Of a DNA stretch of 64,000 bases, positions 9,887-20,505 are shown piece by piece. Every line of letters begins with the position of its first letter. Within the stretch, counting starts at the first letter, position 1. The stretch spans positions 81,710,793 through 81,774,792 of the forward strand of contig OX235273.1 in the NCBI GenBank assembly GCA_944472155.2, read 5' to 3'. Origin of the DNA: Trichobilharzia szidati (lineage: Eukaryota > Platyhelminthes > Trematoda > Strigeidida > Schistosomatidae). The notes beneath the pieces are model-generated. The model did not search any database, was not told the origin of the DNA, and saw nothing but the letters and a program-made list of their open reading frames with translations. The position numbers and the translations under genes were made by a program.

Positions 9887-10887
9887 TGTAGTGAGAGCTG
9901 GCTGCTAGCCAAAGTTGGTACACAGTAATTGACGTCAATGTTCATGTCCCCAATATTGGTGGTGAGAAAATGAGAACAAAGGCTTTGCGTAGGCGGATAC
10001 AGTTAGCATATGGATGATCTGACACAGCCACAAAGAGATGCAAGGTTAACTTTCTGTGGGAAACAACCAATCAAAAGACTGTATTTTCTACTAACAATAA
10101 TCTACAGTAATGTACATTAAAATCTGCTTCCTACTGTGTCTACCAATTTACATGTAACGTGCCAAAGCACATACATCGGAAGAACAGAGAGAAGGGTTAT
10201 TGTCCGCATTTCTGAACATATACCAAAGAACCTGAGACTGAAAGGTCCACAAGTATTAAACAGTGCAATTGCGCGTCATCTATTAGACACTGGTCATAAT
10301 GTAGACAACTTGAAGTCATTCAAAATGATCAACAAGCAAAAGAAACCTTACTTGCTACGCTTTGCTGAAGCAATTGCTGTCAGACGACTTAAACCAAATC
10401 TATGTACGTAGAAAGAGACAGTGGTGAATCTTGCACTGCCCTGGTGACAACAAAATATACAACTTTGTTTCTATACACACACATATATATATGCAACTCT
10501 GTTTTTGTTTCCAAGCCTTATTGCCTAATTATTCTATAAATATTTATAAACCGTCAAATATTGATCACAGTTCATTTGAATTATTCTATAAATAGTCAGT
10601 GTTTGTAACTCTTAATTAGTTAAATCATTCCGGATTAATGTTACTTTTACTTCCTACCAATTACTCCTTGTGATCGTGGAAAAGTATGTTCAAATCTTTA
10701 ATGTAATGTAATTCATATTTTTTATCGTTCAGGTTGTAACCAGTTGAGAAGAATCCTCGAAATAATAAAAGATGAGCTCATATTATCCTGGTACAATTGT
10801 TGTTCTTGCTTTGTTCAAGTCTGTACATATGTGTTGATTTTCATTAATAAACGATCTGTTGCCTGGCCTTTGTCTTCTGTTGTTACA
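9887..10887 (+). mobile_element. Solo LTR, copy 2, split by a Penelope insertion
   Basis: The LTR begins TGTAGTGAGAGC at 9887 and runs to about 10127 (AAAATCTGC). It resumes at about 10821 (CTGTACATATGTG) and ends TGTTGTTACA at 10887. The flanking 4-bp ATTT (9883-9886 and 10888-10891) confirms that both parts are one integration. The intervening 690 bases are a Penelope 3' end. Confidence 0.85.
10128..10820 (+). pseudogene. Penelope-like element 3' end inside the solo LTR (GIY-YIG)
   Basis: The frame at 10136-10411 encodes a GIY-YIG domain: TYIGRTERRVIVRISEHIPK near the start, then LNSAIARHLLDTGH and RFAEAIAVRRLKPNLC. It ends with a stop where related copies continue with RK. After the stop the frame still reads ETVVNLALPW, so it lost its true terminus by one stop codon. 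The rest is 3' UTR. TCTG appears at both junctions and may be a short target duplication. The copy is heavily 5'-truncated and has no RT. Confidence 0.8.
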
Positions 10888-11296
10888 ATTTCAGCTATTC
10901 TGTATCACAGATGTTTCGTTCTTCACTAACAATCAGTTAGTTATTCAATTCACCCTTTCGCAATTCGTTTGTAACGGTTTTTCCGTGTACACAGAAATTC
11001 TAATTACTCTTCTGAAAAGGCTGCTTCATATACTACTTACAACACAGTAGTATATTAAGATAATTCTTGTAAGCTTTACGGAGTTTCTTATTGGACTGCA
11101 TGGTCGCTTTGGGAAGGAATTCGCATCAGCGCCAAAAAAATATCTTTTAATTTACCTGAAAATACGTCTTCTAACCAGTAACAGTGATTCCTGCAACAAT
11201 TCACTAAGGTGGAATCAAATGTGTGAAAGACGATGACCAAAAAAACAAAACTAACAATATCAGGTTTTTAATATCACCAAAACATAACTAGAAATT
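10888..11296. other. AT-rich DNA, possible 3' end of the NCBP3 locus
   Basis: No recognised element. If the NCBP3 exon at 11745 does not splice further, its 3' UTR would lie here on the minus strand. No convincing further exon was found. Confidence 0.3.
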
Positions 11297-11337
11297 TTAA
11301 ACCAGAAAAATTAAACTACTCAAATAATGAAAGTACC

Positions 11338-11745
11338 GTGGTTTTGTTTGATGAGATTCCATGTCTGCTACCATACTCATTGAAGACAATAAACGTCTAG
11401 TACCAAAAGTATTTTCCGACTCCCCTGAATTGATTTCATTATCTCCATCGGAATCAGGCATTAAAGTGACTGTTGCAATGCCACGGGGATGATAATGACG
11501 ATTATTCGATCTAATGTGATTGCGACTACTTGAATACATAACAGGTTTAGGATCACCAGACAGTGTACTCCCCCATGGTTCTCGTGGATCGAGGATTACT
11601 ATTGTTCCAGGTTCTGGAGTCTCAAATATGTCATCATCGTCTTCTTCATCATCACCATCATTACTGACCCAACGATTTGGTATTGGACCACGATCTCGAC
11701 GGGGCCATTTACGAGGTTGTCTTGAAGATTTAGGCACAGGAAATT
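11338..11745 (-). CDS. NCBP3: NCBP3 homologue, exon 5 (acidic, low-complexity region)
   Basis: A branch/acceptor ATTTTAG precedes the exon. The first two bases complete a Glu codon with the last base of exon 4, so the frame is preserved. The exon encodes EFPVPKSS, a basic PRKWPRRDRGP stretch, an acidic DGDDEEDDDD run and Ser-rich sequence ending near MESHQTKP. The vertebrate family has a similar acidic run after its GNPNYGGM block. The end is uncertain. A donor CACG|GTACTT gives the coordinate used, whereas reading through reaches a stop at 11297 after 13 unconvincing residues. Downstream exons may exist outside what I could recognise. Confidence 0.65.
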
Positions 11746-12018
11746 CTAAAATAATAAAAAAACAACATTTTTCACATAGGTAGATGAATATACATATTAT
11801 GCAGTAGACAGCATTTGGGGATGTTAACTGCTTTCCAAGCATGATTTTTAATGATTAATAAATCGTCAGTTTTGAAATGGAAGTCGCAGAAAGCATCCCT
11901 CCACCAGATATATATACTATACATACATAATGCTTACATTAGGGTGAAAAATTCCATACATTAAAATTTAAATTCGGATAACAAAGAAAATTGGGAGAAC
12001 ATTCACAACCTATTAGAA

Positions 12019-12545
12019 ATGAAAACTATCAAAGCGCAAGAATTGCATAGGTGTTTCACAACAACACAAGTAGTATTGTACACACACACACAAACTGGTC
12101 ACGTGCTGCGCATGCCTAACCATCGCCTCCCCCAACGGGCATTACTAGCTGATATAGGTGCAAGTTCGAAAAGACTAAGTGGTGGCCAAACAAAAACATG
12201 GCATCAATCCATGAAATCCCTGACAGTTAAACTGAGTCAGGTAGGGAGATGCAGACTTCCGGGTTGGGGCCCTCGCCTCGGGACTCTAAGAATCAATGGC
12301 TGGAGACTATAGGTGACATGGCTCAAAATCGTTGTCAATGGCTTACGCAGATGTACTCAGTCTCTGTAATCTTTCATATTCCTTTCTAACATTACTCATT
12401 CTGTTTCACTCTTATACTTGTCAAAACTCTATTGATTCTCTTCACTCATTTTCTTGTCTACCTTTGTGTGCTATTTGGAACGTGGCAACTCGAACTGCTG
12501 CACTTCGGTGTCAAGTTCTATGTTGAATCCAGCCAGCCAGCCACA
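12019..12545 (+). pseudogene. Family 3 non-LTR element, 3' end
   Basis: The plus strand reads TGHVLRMPNHRLPQRALLAD, then GGQTKTWHQSMKSL and GRCRLPGWGPR, matching the C-terminus of the RT at 6462-6103, followed by the family 3' UTR. It lies in intron 4 of the NCBP3 gene, antisense to it. Confidence 0.75.
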
Positions 12546-13019
12546 CACACTAGGAGGCAGTATTCAGTGGTAGCTGAAGCTTGAAGTCCTACGCTTCACT
12601 TGGAATGCAGCAAAGGAATAGAAAAAAATATTAGGAACCAGCGCTACTTACAAGGTAACTCTGAAGTGGTTGACACACTTTTCAACCACTTCGCATCCTA
12701 ATATAACAACACAGTATAGCTACAAACAATTCCGAAGGTGAAATTTTGTATCCAGAAAGTGAGTAACACGTATGAAACAACTTAGAAACAGTAAACACTA
12801 GTGTCTTACGATAAGTTAGCCAAGAAATATTGTCTACTTCAAACAGAGAGGAGTCAATTACAAAATCTCACATTCATGAAGCTCGGAACACCGGATACCT
12901 AAAATAGCAGTATTTTATTGAGACTAACTGTAGAAACCACATCTATTACTCCAGACTAATCAAATCACTGCATTATTCAAATAAAACTATCAAATCCAGT
13001 TTTTAATTCCACACAGTAA
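12546..13019. other. Intron sequence, nothing recognised
   Basis: AT-rich part of NCBP3 intron 4 between two family 3 relics. No element or frame stands out. Confidence 0.4.
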
Positions 13020-13024
13020 TATTC

Positions 13025-14275
13025 ATTCCAAGTCTTATGCTAGCTGTCTTTGACCATAGGTGTCTGCGTTCTATCTCCCATGCTAGGTGGTATAATAAGG
13101 TGAGCAATATTGAGGTTAGGCGTCGAGTGCTAGATAAAGAGGGGAAATCAATCAACGAGGTTGTGAAGTTACACCGGTTGAGATGGTTAGCACATGCCTA
13201 GCCATCGTCTTCCTCGACGAGCGATGTTAGCTTACATAAGATCAGGTTGGAAAAGAGCTAGCGGCTGTCAGACCAAAACATGCCACCAGTCAATGAAATC
13301 CACAACAGTTAGTTTAAGTCAGCCACGTAGGGAGGTGTAGACTGCGAGTCTGGTTGGGGTCCTCCAGATAGTAGAAACCAATGCCTAGAGACAATTAGTG
13401 ATATGGCTCAAAATCGTTCTCAATGACACAGATGCATTCACTCTTTGTGATTTACAATATCCAATAAAGCTCTATTGCTCTTCCATATTACTATTCTTTT
13501 TTCCTTTCCCACTTCTGTTTATTATCTCTCTTTTTACTCTCTTATCTTACTTTGTGTGCTACATGGAGTGTGCAACTCGAATTGCTACACATTAGTGCAA
13601 AATTCTACATTGCCTCCAAAGCCTCAGGATGGTCGGGGGTGGGTGCCTTGCGCTGCGGGTTGGCCACCCCTCCACACACCTCTTAAAATGCTCCCATATA
13701 ACCGGGCGTCTTACATAGCCTCTCCTGAGGAAGTCCTACTCACTGCCTTCACGTGGCGGAGGTGTTTTTCACCAAAGTGAGAGGGCGAAAGCGGATGCCC
13801 GGCGCTCTTCACCGGGTTGACTGTCCATTGGATTACAGTCTAGGGGAGATGGCTAAACCCTGATTCCAAACCTCCAACGACTGGCGTATGAAGCTCACTG
13901 GAGCTCACCGGCAGACGTGTGCACAAAGGGCTTGTTGGATGCCCTGGATGTCTGGCTCCATTCGAAAAGGCGTATGAACCGAACTCCGGTCACCGGCTGC
14001 CAATGGATAGTGGACTCCCTACTCCACTCCTACTGCCTTGTAGGTCACACTTGGTTGTGTAAAGGCTAGAGCTGCACTCTCAAACAAACGGCCGAGCGAT
14101 TCTGGGGACATCACTCGTACCAAATTCCCATGAAACTTCACGAACTCTCTTGCATCAGATCGCCGCGCCTGGGCAGTGATGATTCGAGATGTTCATGAAG
14201 CCGGCTCATCCTCCCGTAGGAGATAGCCGAAGTAAAGTAAGTAAGTAAAATTCTACATTGAAGCCAGTCGATCAA
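13025..14275 (+). pseudogene. Family 3 non-LTR element 3' end, interrupted by a 634-bp insertion
   Basis: From about 13036 the frame reads LAVFDHRCLRSI, then SNIEVRRRVLDKEGKSI and VVKLHRLRWL, followed by frame breaks and the family 3' UTR. The UTR is cut at 13612 and resumes at 14247, so that the sequence around TTCTACATTGAAGCC is continuous once the insert is removed. It lies in intron 4 of NCBP3. Confidence 0.75.
13613..14246 (+). mobile_element. GC-rich short insertion with 14-bp target duplication and AAGT tail
   Basis: The insert begins CCTCCAAAGCCTCAGG and ends in tandem AAGT (AAAGTAAGTAAGT). It is flanked by AAAATTCTACATTG on both sides (13599-13612 and 14247-14260). It is clearly richer in G+C than its surroundings and has no long frame. 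A long target duplication with a simple-repeat tail indicates a non-LTR-mobilised, non-autonomous element. The family was not recognised. Confidence 0.75.
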
Positions 14276-14469
14276 GTCTTACACGCCAGGATGTTAAATC
14301 AAATGAATACATTGTCTTATTGACCTCGTATTGGTCACATAATGAGAAACTTTGAGATAACCAAGCCGAAACATTAACAATTTTTGTAGAAAAAATGTCA
14401 ACAATATTATTATCATTATAAAGAAAATTACAAAAAACAACAATAACAATAAGTGAGGTAATGTCATAC

Positions 14470-14886
14470 CACTGGCATTTCGACGTTGTCTTGTATTGAA
14501 TTTTGTAGGATATTTAGACGATGCTGTAGGACGACTCTGTAAGTCTGATTCATCATAGAGATTATCATAAACAATTAATTGACGTTCAGGTGGAGGTGCT
14601 TGAGCAACTGAATTCCATATATTGTAGTTATTTTTATTACTACTAATTTGATTTATAACTGCATCAGGATCATCATAGGCATTAGCAACTAATTCAGCGA
14701 ATTGTGCAGACAAACTTTCTATATGACGAGAATCTCCATTTGGATCATTGCTTGATTTTATTCGAGAGATACGAACACGTCGTCTATATGAACGCGTTAG
14801 AATACCAGTCATTCCACCGTAATTAGGATTACCAAAACGACGATAGTATAAACTTCGCCGTTCTGCACCGGGAAGTTTTACATCAG
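14470..14886 (-). CDS. NCBP3: NCBP3 homologue, exon 4 (GNPNYGGM signature)
   Basis: The exon starts after TCTTTCAG and ends at AGTG|GTATGA, with phases matching exons 3 and 5. It encodes LPGAERRSLYY followed by RRFGNPNYGGMTGIL and a basic RSYRRRVRISRI stretch. This is the most conserved block of the NCBP3 family (vertebrate form ARRSQYYMKYGNPNYGGM). The rest is Asn/Ser-rich with a VYDNLYDESD acidic patch. In the family, NCBP3 acts in the nucleus with NCBP1 as an alternative cap-binding complex in mRNA export. Identification is by remembered family sequence. Confidence 0.85.
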
Positions 14887-15048
14887 CTGAAAGACAATAC
14901 AACAAGAGAAACTTTAAAACCATAGAGAATTATGCAAATATAATAAGGAAACAAAAATCGTGTTTCATTTGTACGTATTGTTTCGTATACGCCTTGTTTA
15001 AATACCAATCAACCAGAAATAATAGTTAGTCGCTGAATAGATAAAATA
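14887..15048 (-). other. NCBP3 intron 3, acceptor end
   Basis: Short AT-rich intron segment. The polypyrimidine tract and TCTTTCAG acceptor of exon 4 lie at its 3' end. No element was recognised. Confidence 0.5.
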
Positions 15049-15060
15049 AACAAGATTTAA

Positions 15061-15405
15061 TTGCCGGAAAGAATTACCAACAAGAAACTATGGGAACAAA
15101 CAAAACAAGAACCAATCGCTCAACAAATATGCAGGAGAAAGTGGAGATGGATTGGACACTCGCTGAGGAGGCCGCTGGGTGACATCGCGCGTCAGGCCAA
15201 CGCTCGAGTGGAACCCGAAAGGGAAGCGGCGAGTGGGACGTCAGTGCAAGGGTGACATGGATGAGATCGTGTGAAGAGGAGTTGAAACAGTATGGACTAA
15301 CATGGATGCAGGTGAAAAGTACGGCAGAAGACAGAAGCAAGTGGAGACGTGCAGTTGGAGCCCTATGTTCCACTAGGAACCCAAGGGAACAATAATCATA
15401 ATAAT
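15061..15405 (+). pseudogene. RTE element 3' end, copy 1
   Basis: The frame reads RITNKKLWEQTKQEPI, then RRKWRWIGHSLRRPLGDIAR, the C-terminus of RTE-clade reverse transcriptases. After frame breaks, the nucleotide sequence continues through CCCTATGTTCCACTAGGAAC and an (AAT)-like tail. It is 5'-truncated and lies antisense in NCBP3 intron 3. Confidence 0.8.
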
Positions 15406-15637
15406 ATAAATTGCAGATACCACCTCAATGAGAAAGTAAATATAGGTTGATTTGCTGGCACAAATTTAACTTCCATACACACACACACTATTTTCTAGTT
15501 ACAACTTAATAATAATTTTATTCTGTTATGCGCTACCACACAATGCTCAGGTTCAACTCTCTGGGAAAAGATTCAGTGCTAAAGAGAATTATATTGTGTT
15601 GTAGGAGCGTGACAAATTAAACTCTTGTAATATAGGT

Positions 15638-15856
15638 GGTATAGCGGCAGAATGCTCGCCAGCCACGCCTCATGTGGTTCGGGGTTCGATCCCCGGTCAC
15701 CGACGCACTCCTTTACCTCGCTAAGCTAGTAATAAGGCTTGTAAAGAGAGGAGACTGGGCATGAGGCTAGCAACCCCATTCTGTAGAAATAAACACCACT
15801 GCTACCGAAACTTCAAGCTTCTAGCTTGTTCCACTGGGAACGTGAAGGAATAAAAA
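15638..15856 (+). mobile_element. tRNA-headed SINE-A, copy 2, with target duplication
   Basis: The head GGTATAGCGGCAGAATGC and B box GGGGTTCGATCCC are followed by the RTE-derived body (GAGGCTAGCAACCCC, CTGCTACCGAAACTTC) and the 3' segment TTCCACTGGGAACGTG with an A-rich tail. AATATAGGT occurs on both sides (15629-15637 and 15857-15865), a likely 9-bp target duplication. Confidence 0.8.
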
Positions 15857-16335
15857 AATATAGGTATTCAATTCTGAATTATTTAGTTTAACGTTTACAA
15901 GAATGAGGTGTTTGAAACAATAAAAAAGAGACTTGTAACTCATGATGAGGATTTATGCTGTTTGGCGTTTTCTAAGCTTTCATATTTGATGGATGATGTT
16001 TAATCAGAAGGCTTGGTGGAATTTTCGGTACTGACATCATTAATGAAGATGTCACTAAGCCTGATGACGAAATGTCCACAGGCAAATATAAAAGCTCGGG
16101 GAATACTAAAGAATTTTCTGAGTGTGAAAGTTTACCATCTGATATAACACACAGCTGGCGAATAATGAGCAAAAATATTGCATACTAGGTGAAACCTTTT
16201 TCTTCATTACATGACGTGTGGGATTCGAAAACTGTTTTTTTTTGTGGTACTGCTCGACCATATCGGTGAAAAATTAAATACTTTTTAAAAAATCATACCG
16301 CTGAGATGAAATAATCAGTATTATTGATATAAGTA

Positions 16336-16995
16336 TAAGACTTGGGCACTGTGGTGGTAGAGTATAACTCCATTATAGACAAGATTTTACTTTGATAAAT
16401 CACACAGTGTTGTATAGTAATATTAACTGATGACGTTTCGAGCACAAATTATTGCTCATAATCATATCACGTCACTCACAACTTTTTGCTTCATTTCTAT
16501 ACATGAGTAAAATTGATTAAACATTTGAATAAAATCAATTTAAGATAAAGTATCTTTGGAAATAATATTAGTGTTACCAATCAAATGCAATCAGATGGGA
16601 AATAAGATGTTTTTATAGTTAAAATAAGTAACTTGTCAGAATGTTATGATGTACGTGAGTGAATTGAAATAGAATTTTAAGATTACTTATTATCCTCCAA
16701 TGATTTGACTGACTGGTGGTAATAATATCTTCCAAATCTCTGGTATTTGCGTTGAGTCATTTCTGTTGCATGTGTTGTGTGTAGACTCGATGAACCAGGA
16801 TTCAGTATATATTGATTTTTATTCAAATGTCTAATCAGTTTTACTCATGTATAGAGATGAAGCAAAAAGTTGTGTGAGTAACGTGATATGATTATGAGCA
16901 ATAGTTTGTGCTCGAAACGTCATCAGTTAATATTATTGTACAACACTGTGTGATCTATCAAAATAAAATCTTATCTATAATGGAGTTAGAATCAG
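16336..16995. repeat. Foldback repeat with ~195-base inverted arms
   Basis: The left arm, starting GGGCACTGTGG near 16346 and containing GATGACGTTTCGAGCACAAA, is repeated in reverse complement at about 16800-16995. A loop of about 250 bases separates them. The same arm sequence occurs singly at 34385-34510 and 24680-24790, and in smaller palindromes at 22358-22552 and 59270-59445. It lies in NCBP3 intron 3. Confidence 0.75.
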
Positions 16996-17052
16996 TATTA
17001 TTGTGAATTCATATAAGACTAAAACCTCGCCTAGATTACTAGCTCGCTAGTT

Positions 17053-17632
17053 TTCTAGCCGGTCCCGGATAAAGAGGGAGGGTTGGGGCGTGGTGCTAGC
17101 AACTCCATCCCTAAAACTTAACCAAATTGCTACAGAAACTTCAACGCATAAATATATTAAAAATACTAAAAATATAAATAATAACCTTATTTTTCGCTGG
17201 AATCGGGGAAGTGAAATGACGCAGGTTGGTGAAAGCCTTCGGGAAGCCAGTCAGCCGATGTGCCGCCTTTCAATGAAAGCAAAAATAAGGATGGGGACGT
17301 GGATTCTGAAGATCAGATGGCCGGAAAGAATCACCAACAAGAAACTATGGGAACGAACAACAAATATGCAGGAGAAAGTGGAGATGGATTGGACACTCGC
17401 TGAGGAAGCCGCTGGGTGACATCGCGCGTCAGGCCAGTGCTCGAGTGGAACCCGAAAGGGAAGCGGCTAGTAGTGGGACTTCCAAGGGTGACATGGAGGA
17501 GATTGTGTGAAGAGGAGTTGAAACAGTATGGACTAATATGGATGCTGGTGAAAAGTACAGCAGAAGACAGAAACAAGTGGAGACGTGCAGTTGAAGGGAA
17601 CAATAATAATAATAATAATAATAATAATATAA
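17053..17632 (+). pseudogene. RTE-derived element, internally deleted, copy 2
   Basis: It opens with the RTE 5' segment (GGTGCTAGCAACTCCATCC and TTGCTACAGAAACTTCAAC), then jumps to the RTE C-terminus (RWPERITNKKLWERTT and WTLAEEAAG across frames) and ends in an (AAT)n tail at 17600-17629. The shape is that of a short non-autonomous derivative with both RTE termini but no catalytic domains. Confidence 0.75.
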
Positions 17633-17934
17633 GGCTGAGAATGATCATTTCTAGGTGTATGATAGTGAAATTTCTTTCGTCACAACTGAGTCATATTTAA
17701 TATTCTAGTACATACAAAGTTGACAGAACTACAATTACCTGTTGACGACATTTCAAAGTGACTTTAAAATGTAAAACATTCAGTACTACGTAATCATTTA
17801 CATTGTAAAAGGGTACTACACACCAAAATAATTTAAATATTATAAGACAGTTGAATATTCACTGCAAATTAATAACAACATATTTTAGAATATATGCCTA
17901 GGAAATAGTCAATTACAATAAAATACCTACTTAC
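17633..17934 (-). other. NCBP3 intron 3, donor end
   Basis: AT-rich intron DNA adjoining the exon 3 donor AAAA|GTAAGT at 17934. No element was recognised. Confidence 0.45.
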
Positions 17935-18258
17935 TTTTATGTGGAAATCTCAAGAACAGCGATATCGTTTGAGGCGGAACTGATAAAGCTTTATACCATC
18001 GACCAGTTGGAGGCAAGTGTTGTGAAAACTGCTCAATAGAATCCATTGTTTCATTTGATACAGTGAGGGATTTATTGTCCGCGGATTTTTCATCTGAATT
18101 TTCTGACTGACTTAAACTGTTATCATTACTCTCATCGCTTTTCTCTAAAAGTAAGGCTAAAGCAGCCGCAGCGGCTAGAGCAACTCGGCGATCAAACGGT
18201 TCTGCAGAATCGGATATTGCTCGTAGAACACTATTTTCATCTTCAAACACCACATTAC
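17935..18258 (-). CDS. NCBP3: NCBP3 homologue, exon 3 (end of RRM-like domain and linker)
   Basis: The exon starts after TATAAG and supplies two bases that complete a Cys codon begun in exon 2. The resulting sequence is SCNVVFEDENSVLRAI, matching the vertebrate SCNVVWLDEMTATRAL strand of the RRM-like fold. An Ala-rich helix (RVALAAAAALALLLEKS) and an acidic Ser/Asp/Asn linker follow. The exon closes with GRWYKALSVPPQTISLFLRF, equivalent to the family's LFMRF segment before the GNPNYGGM block. Confidence 0.85.
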
Positions 18259-18393
18259 CTTATAAAAAAAGAGAATATAGTTACAAAGGAAAATAACATG
18301 ATAAACGACAGAAGTATATTGATAATAATATGGATAAATAATCTATGCAACTGACAAGAAACAAATTTCCATTTTAACTGATTAAAAATGCCC

Positions 18394-19165
18394 CTTAAAA
18401 TTTTCAAAAGAATGGATACTGAACAAAGAGTACTCTTTTCGATAGCTTCATCATCAGGCTCTACAGTTATATATACATTATAGTGAATGAATGAATTAAT
18501 TAGTGCTATGAACAACATTAGTGTTGTTTAAATAACATCGAATCAATAATATTGATAGATTACAGCTGAATAGCATCAACATAAAATAAGCTGAATGTCA
18601 GAAAAATTAGGGAAGATAATATTACAAATTCATGAGTTTTCGTGCTCGAGAACATATCCCACTATGGCTAAGTAAAGGTGTAGTTAAAACTACTAACAGC
18701 TTGATATTAGACCATCTGGTGCAAACCGGTCACAAAGCCAGCGTAGAAGAATCCTTCTCTATAATATACCGGGTGCCTAATAAATTGCCAAAATCATCGA
18801 AGCACCGAATGCTCCAAACAGCAGAGGCTATTGCAATTCACCTCAAGCAACCAGTGCTTTGTGTTCAAAAGAAGCAAGTCCAGGCACTACTACTGCTCCG
18901 GCCGGCCTTCAATAGAGACTATAAATTCATGAATTTGTAATATTATCTTTCCTAATTTTTCTGACATTCAGCTTCTTTTATGTTGATGCTAGTGGGCTGT
19001 AATCTATCAATATTATTGATTCGATTTTATTTAAACAACATTAATGTTGTTTATAACACTAATTTATTCATTCATTATAATATATATATTTGTAGAGCCT
19101 GATGATGAATTTATCGAAAAGAGTACTCTATGTTCAGTATCCATTCTTTTGACAATTTCCATTTG
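18394..19165. mobile_element. Penelope-like 3' end flanked by ~245-base inverted copies
   Basis: A GIY-YIG fragment sits between two inverted repeats of about 245 bases. The right arm (18918-19165) reads as the natural 3' UTR following the coding part. The left arm (about 18394-18640) is its reverse complement, ending just inside the coding fragment. Both arms contain TCGAAAAGAGTACTCT-like sequence. Terminal inverted or tandem partial copies are typical of Penelope-like insertions. It lies in NCBP3 intron 2. Confidence 0.7.
18632..18940 (+). pseudogene. Penelope GIY-YIG domain fragment
   Basis: The 102-codon frame reads FRAREHIPLWLSKGVVKTTN, then ILDHLVQTGHKAS and LQTAEAIAIHLKQPVLCVQK. These are the middle and end of the GIY-YIG nuclease as seen at 3487-3957. 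The N-terminal GIY and YIG residues and the whole RT are missing. Confidence 0.75.
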
Positions 19166-19779
19166 GTAATGAGCCAAATTAAATATGCGCTAGAATAACA
19201 ACTTCAGGTGAGTGACTCTTTGTTCATATACTCTATACGATACCCATTATTTTACGGAAGTAGACGATATACCAAGGTACTGACCACAGACTCGAATTCA
19301 ATGAAACAAAAATCACGGAGGATTTTTGAAAGAGGGCGGCAGAAGATAGATTCTCGTCTCAATTCAGATTTAACAACGAGAAGTTAATGAATACTGACTA
19401 ACTGTTTTGTTCTTGTTTGGGATCTACTCAGTAGTCTATAGAACTAACAATCACAACAAGCATGCTACTAGCGGGATATGATTTTTGACTTCTGTCGATA
19501 CGCGACAGAGCGGTTGGTGCTACTGTCATCCAGAATGACCAACGAATGAATGATTGCAATGACAATTAACTCGATAGACGTCATTAGTCAACATTTTTCA
19601 CTAGAGCTTCGTGTGAAATTTATTTTAAAACTAGAATTTCTTTCAGCTCTACACAGTCAGCCTAAAGTAAATCACAATTAAGAAACTGCATCAGAAGTGA
19701 TAGTGACTGAAATGAGGACCCAAACTATGAAAAAAATTCACATAGCATAAAACCCATTGGAGATGAATATGAAAAGTGA
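19166..19779. other. NCBP3 intron 2 sequence, unassigned
   Basis: No recognisable element or reading frame. Confidence 0.4.
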
Positions 19780-20103
19780 TGTAACGACAGAAGGCAAGAG
19801 TCAGGCAACAGATCGTCGATTAAGGAAATCAACACATATTTATAGATTTTCATATACATTATTATAGATTATTGTTAGCAGACAAACATAGTCTTCTGAT
19901 TAGTGGCTTCTTGCTGAACGTTAATCCTTCACCTTGAAGTTCAGATTATCTATCTGCAAATTGTATCCGCCTACGCAAAGTCTGTTGTGATTGGTTGTTG
20001 AGTCAGTCTTTGTTCTTATTTTTCTCATGACCAATATTGGGGACGCAAGCATTGACGTAAATTACTGTCTACCAATTTTGGCTGGCAGCCAGCTCTCACC
20101 ACA
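19780..20103 (-). mobile_element. Solo LTR, copy 3 (324 bp, minus)
   Basis: The reverse complement runs from TGTGGTGAGAGCTGGC to CGTTACA and matches the other solo LTRs. Flanks are GTGA (19776-19779) and GTGC (20104-20107), a near-perfect 4-bp duplication. It carries extra sequence relative to the 305-bp copies and is the most divergent member. Confidence 0.75.
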
Positions 20104-20109
20104 GTGCAT

Positions 20110-20505
20110 CTCAAACAAACTACAGACTTTCATTAACAGTTGTCTTCGCTCAATACTCAAGATCAGATGGCCGGCCAGAAAAGATCAGCAACAGAGATCT
20201 CTGGCAATGAGCGAACCAACCAGGAACCGATTGTGAAACAAATAGGCAGGAAGAAATGGAGATGGATTGGCCATACTCTGAGGAAACCACCAAGTGACAT
20301 CACTAGACAAGCCCTCGAGTAGAACCCGAAAGGGAAGCGGCGAGTCCAAGGGTGACTTAGAGGAAGTCATGTGAAGAGAAGATGAAAACGTGTGGGCAGA
20401 CTTGGAGCCAGGTGAAGACTCTAGCAGAGAACCGAACGCAATGGAGACGCACGGCTGAAGCCCTATGTTGCTCTAGGAATTAAAGGAAACAATAATAATA
20501 ATAAT
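20110..20505 (+). pseudogene. RTE element 3' end, copy 3
   Basis: The frame reads [20 protein letters not shown], then [20 protein letters not shown], the RTE C-terminus, followed by the GAAGCCCTATGTTGC-like 3' end and (AAT)n. It begins directly beside the solo LTR at 20103. Confidence 0.75.

Noticed and set aside
11297..11337. Stop at 11297 as the true end of NCBP3
   Set aside because: The last 13 residues are unlike the family and follow a usable donor. The gene end is left open.
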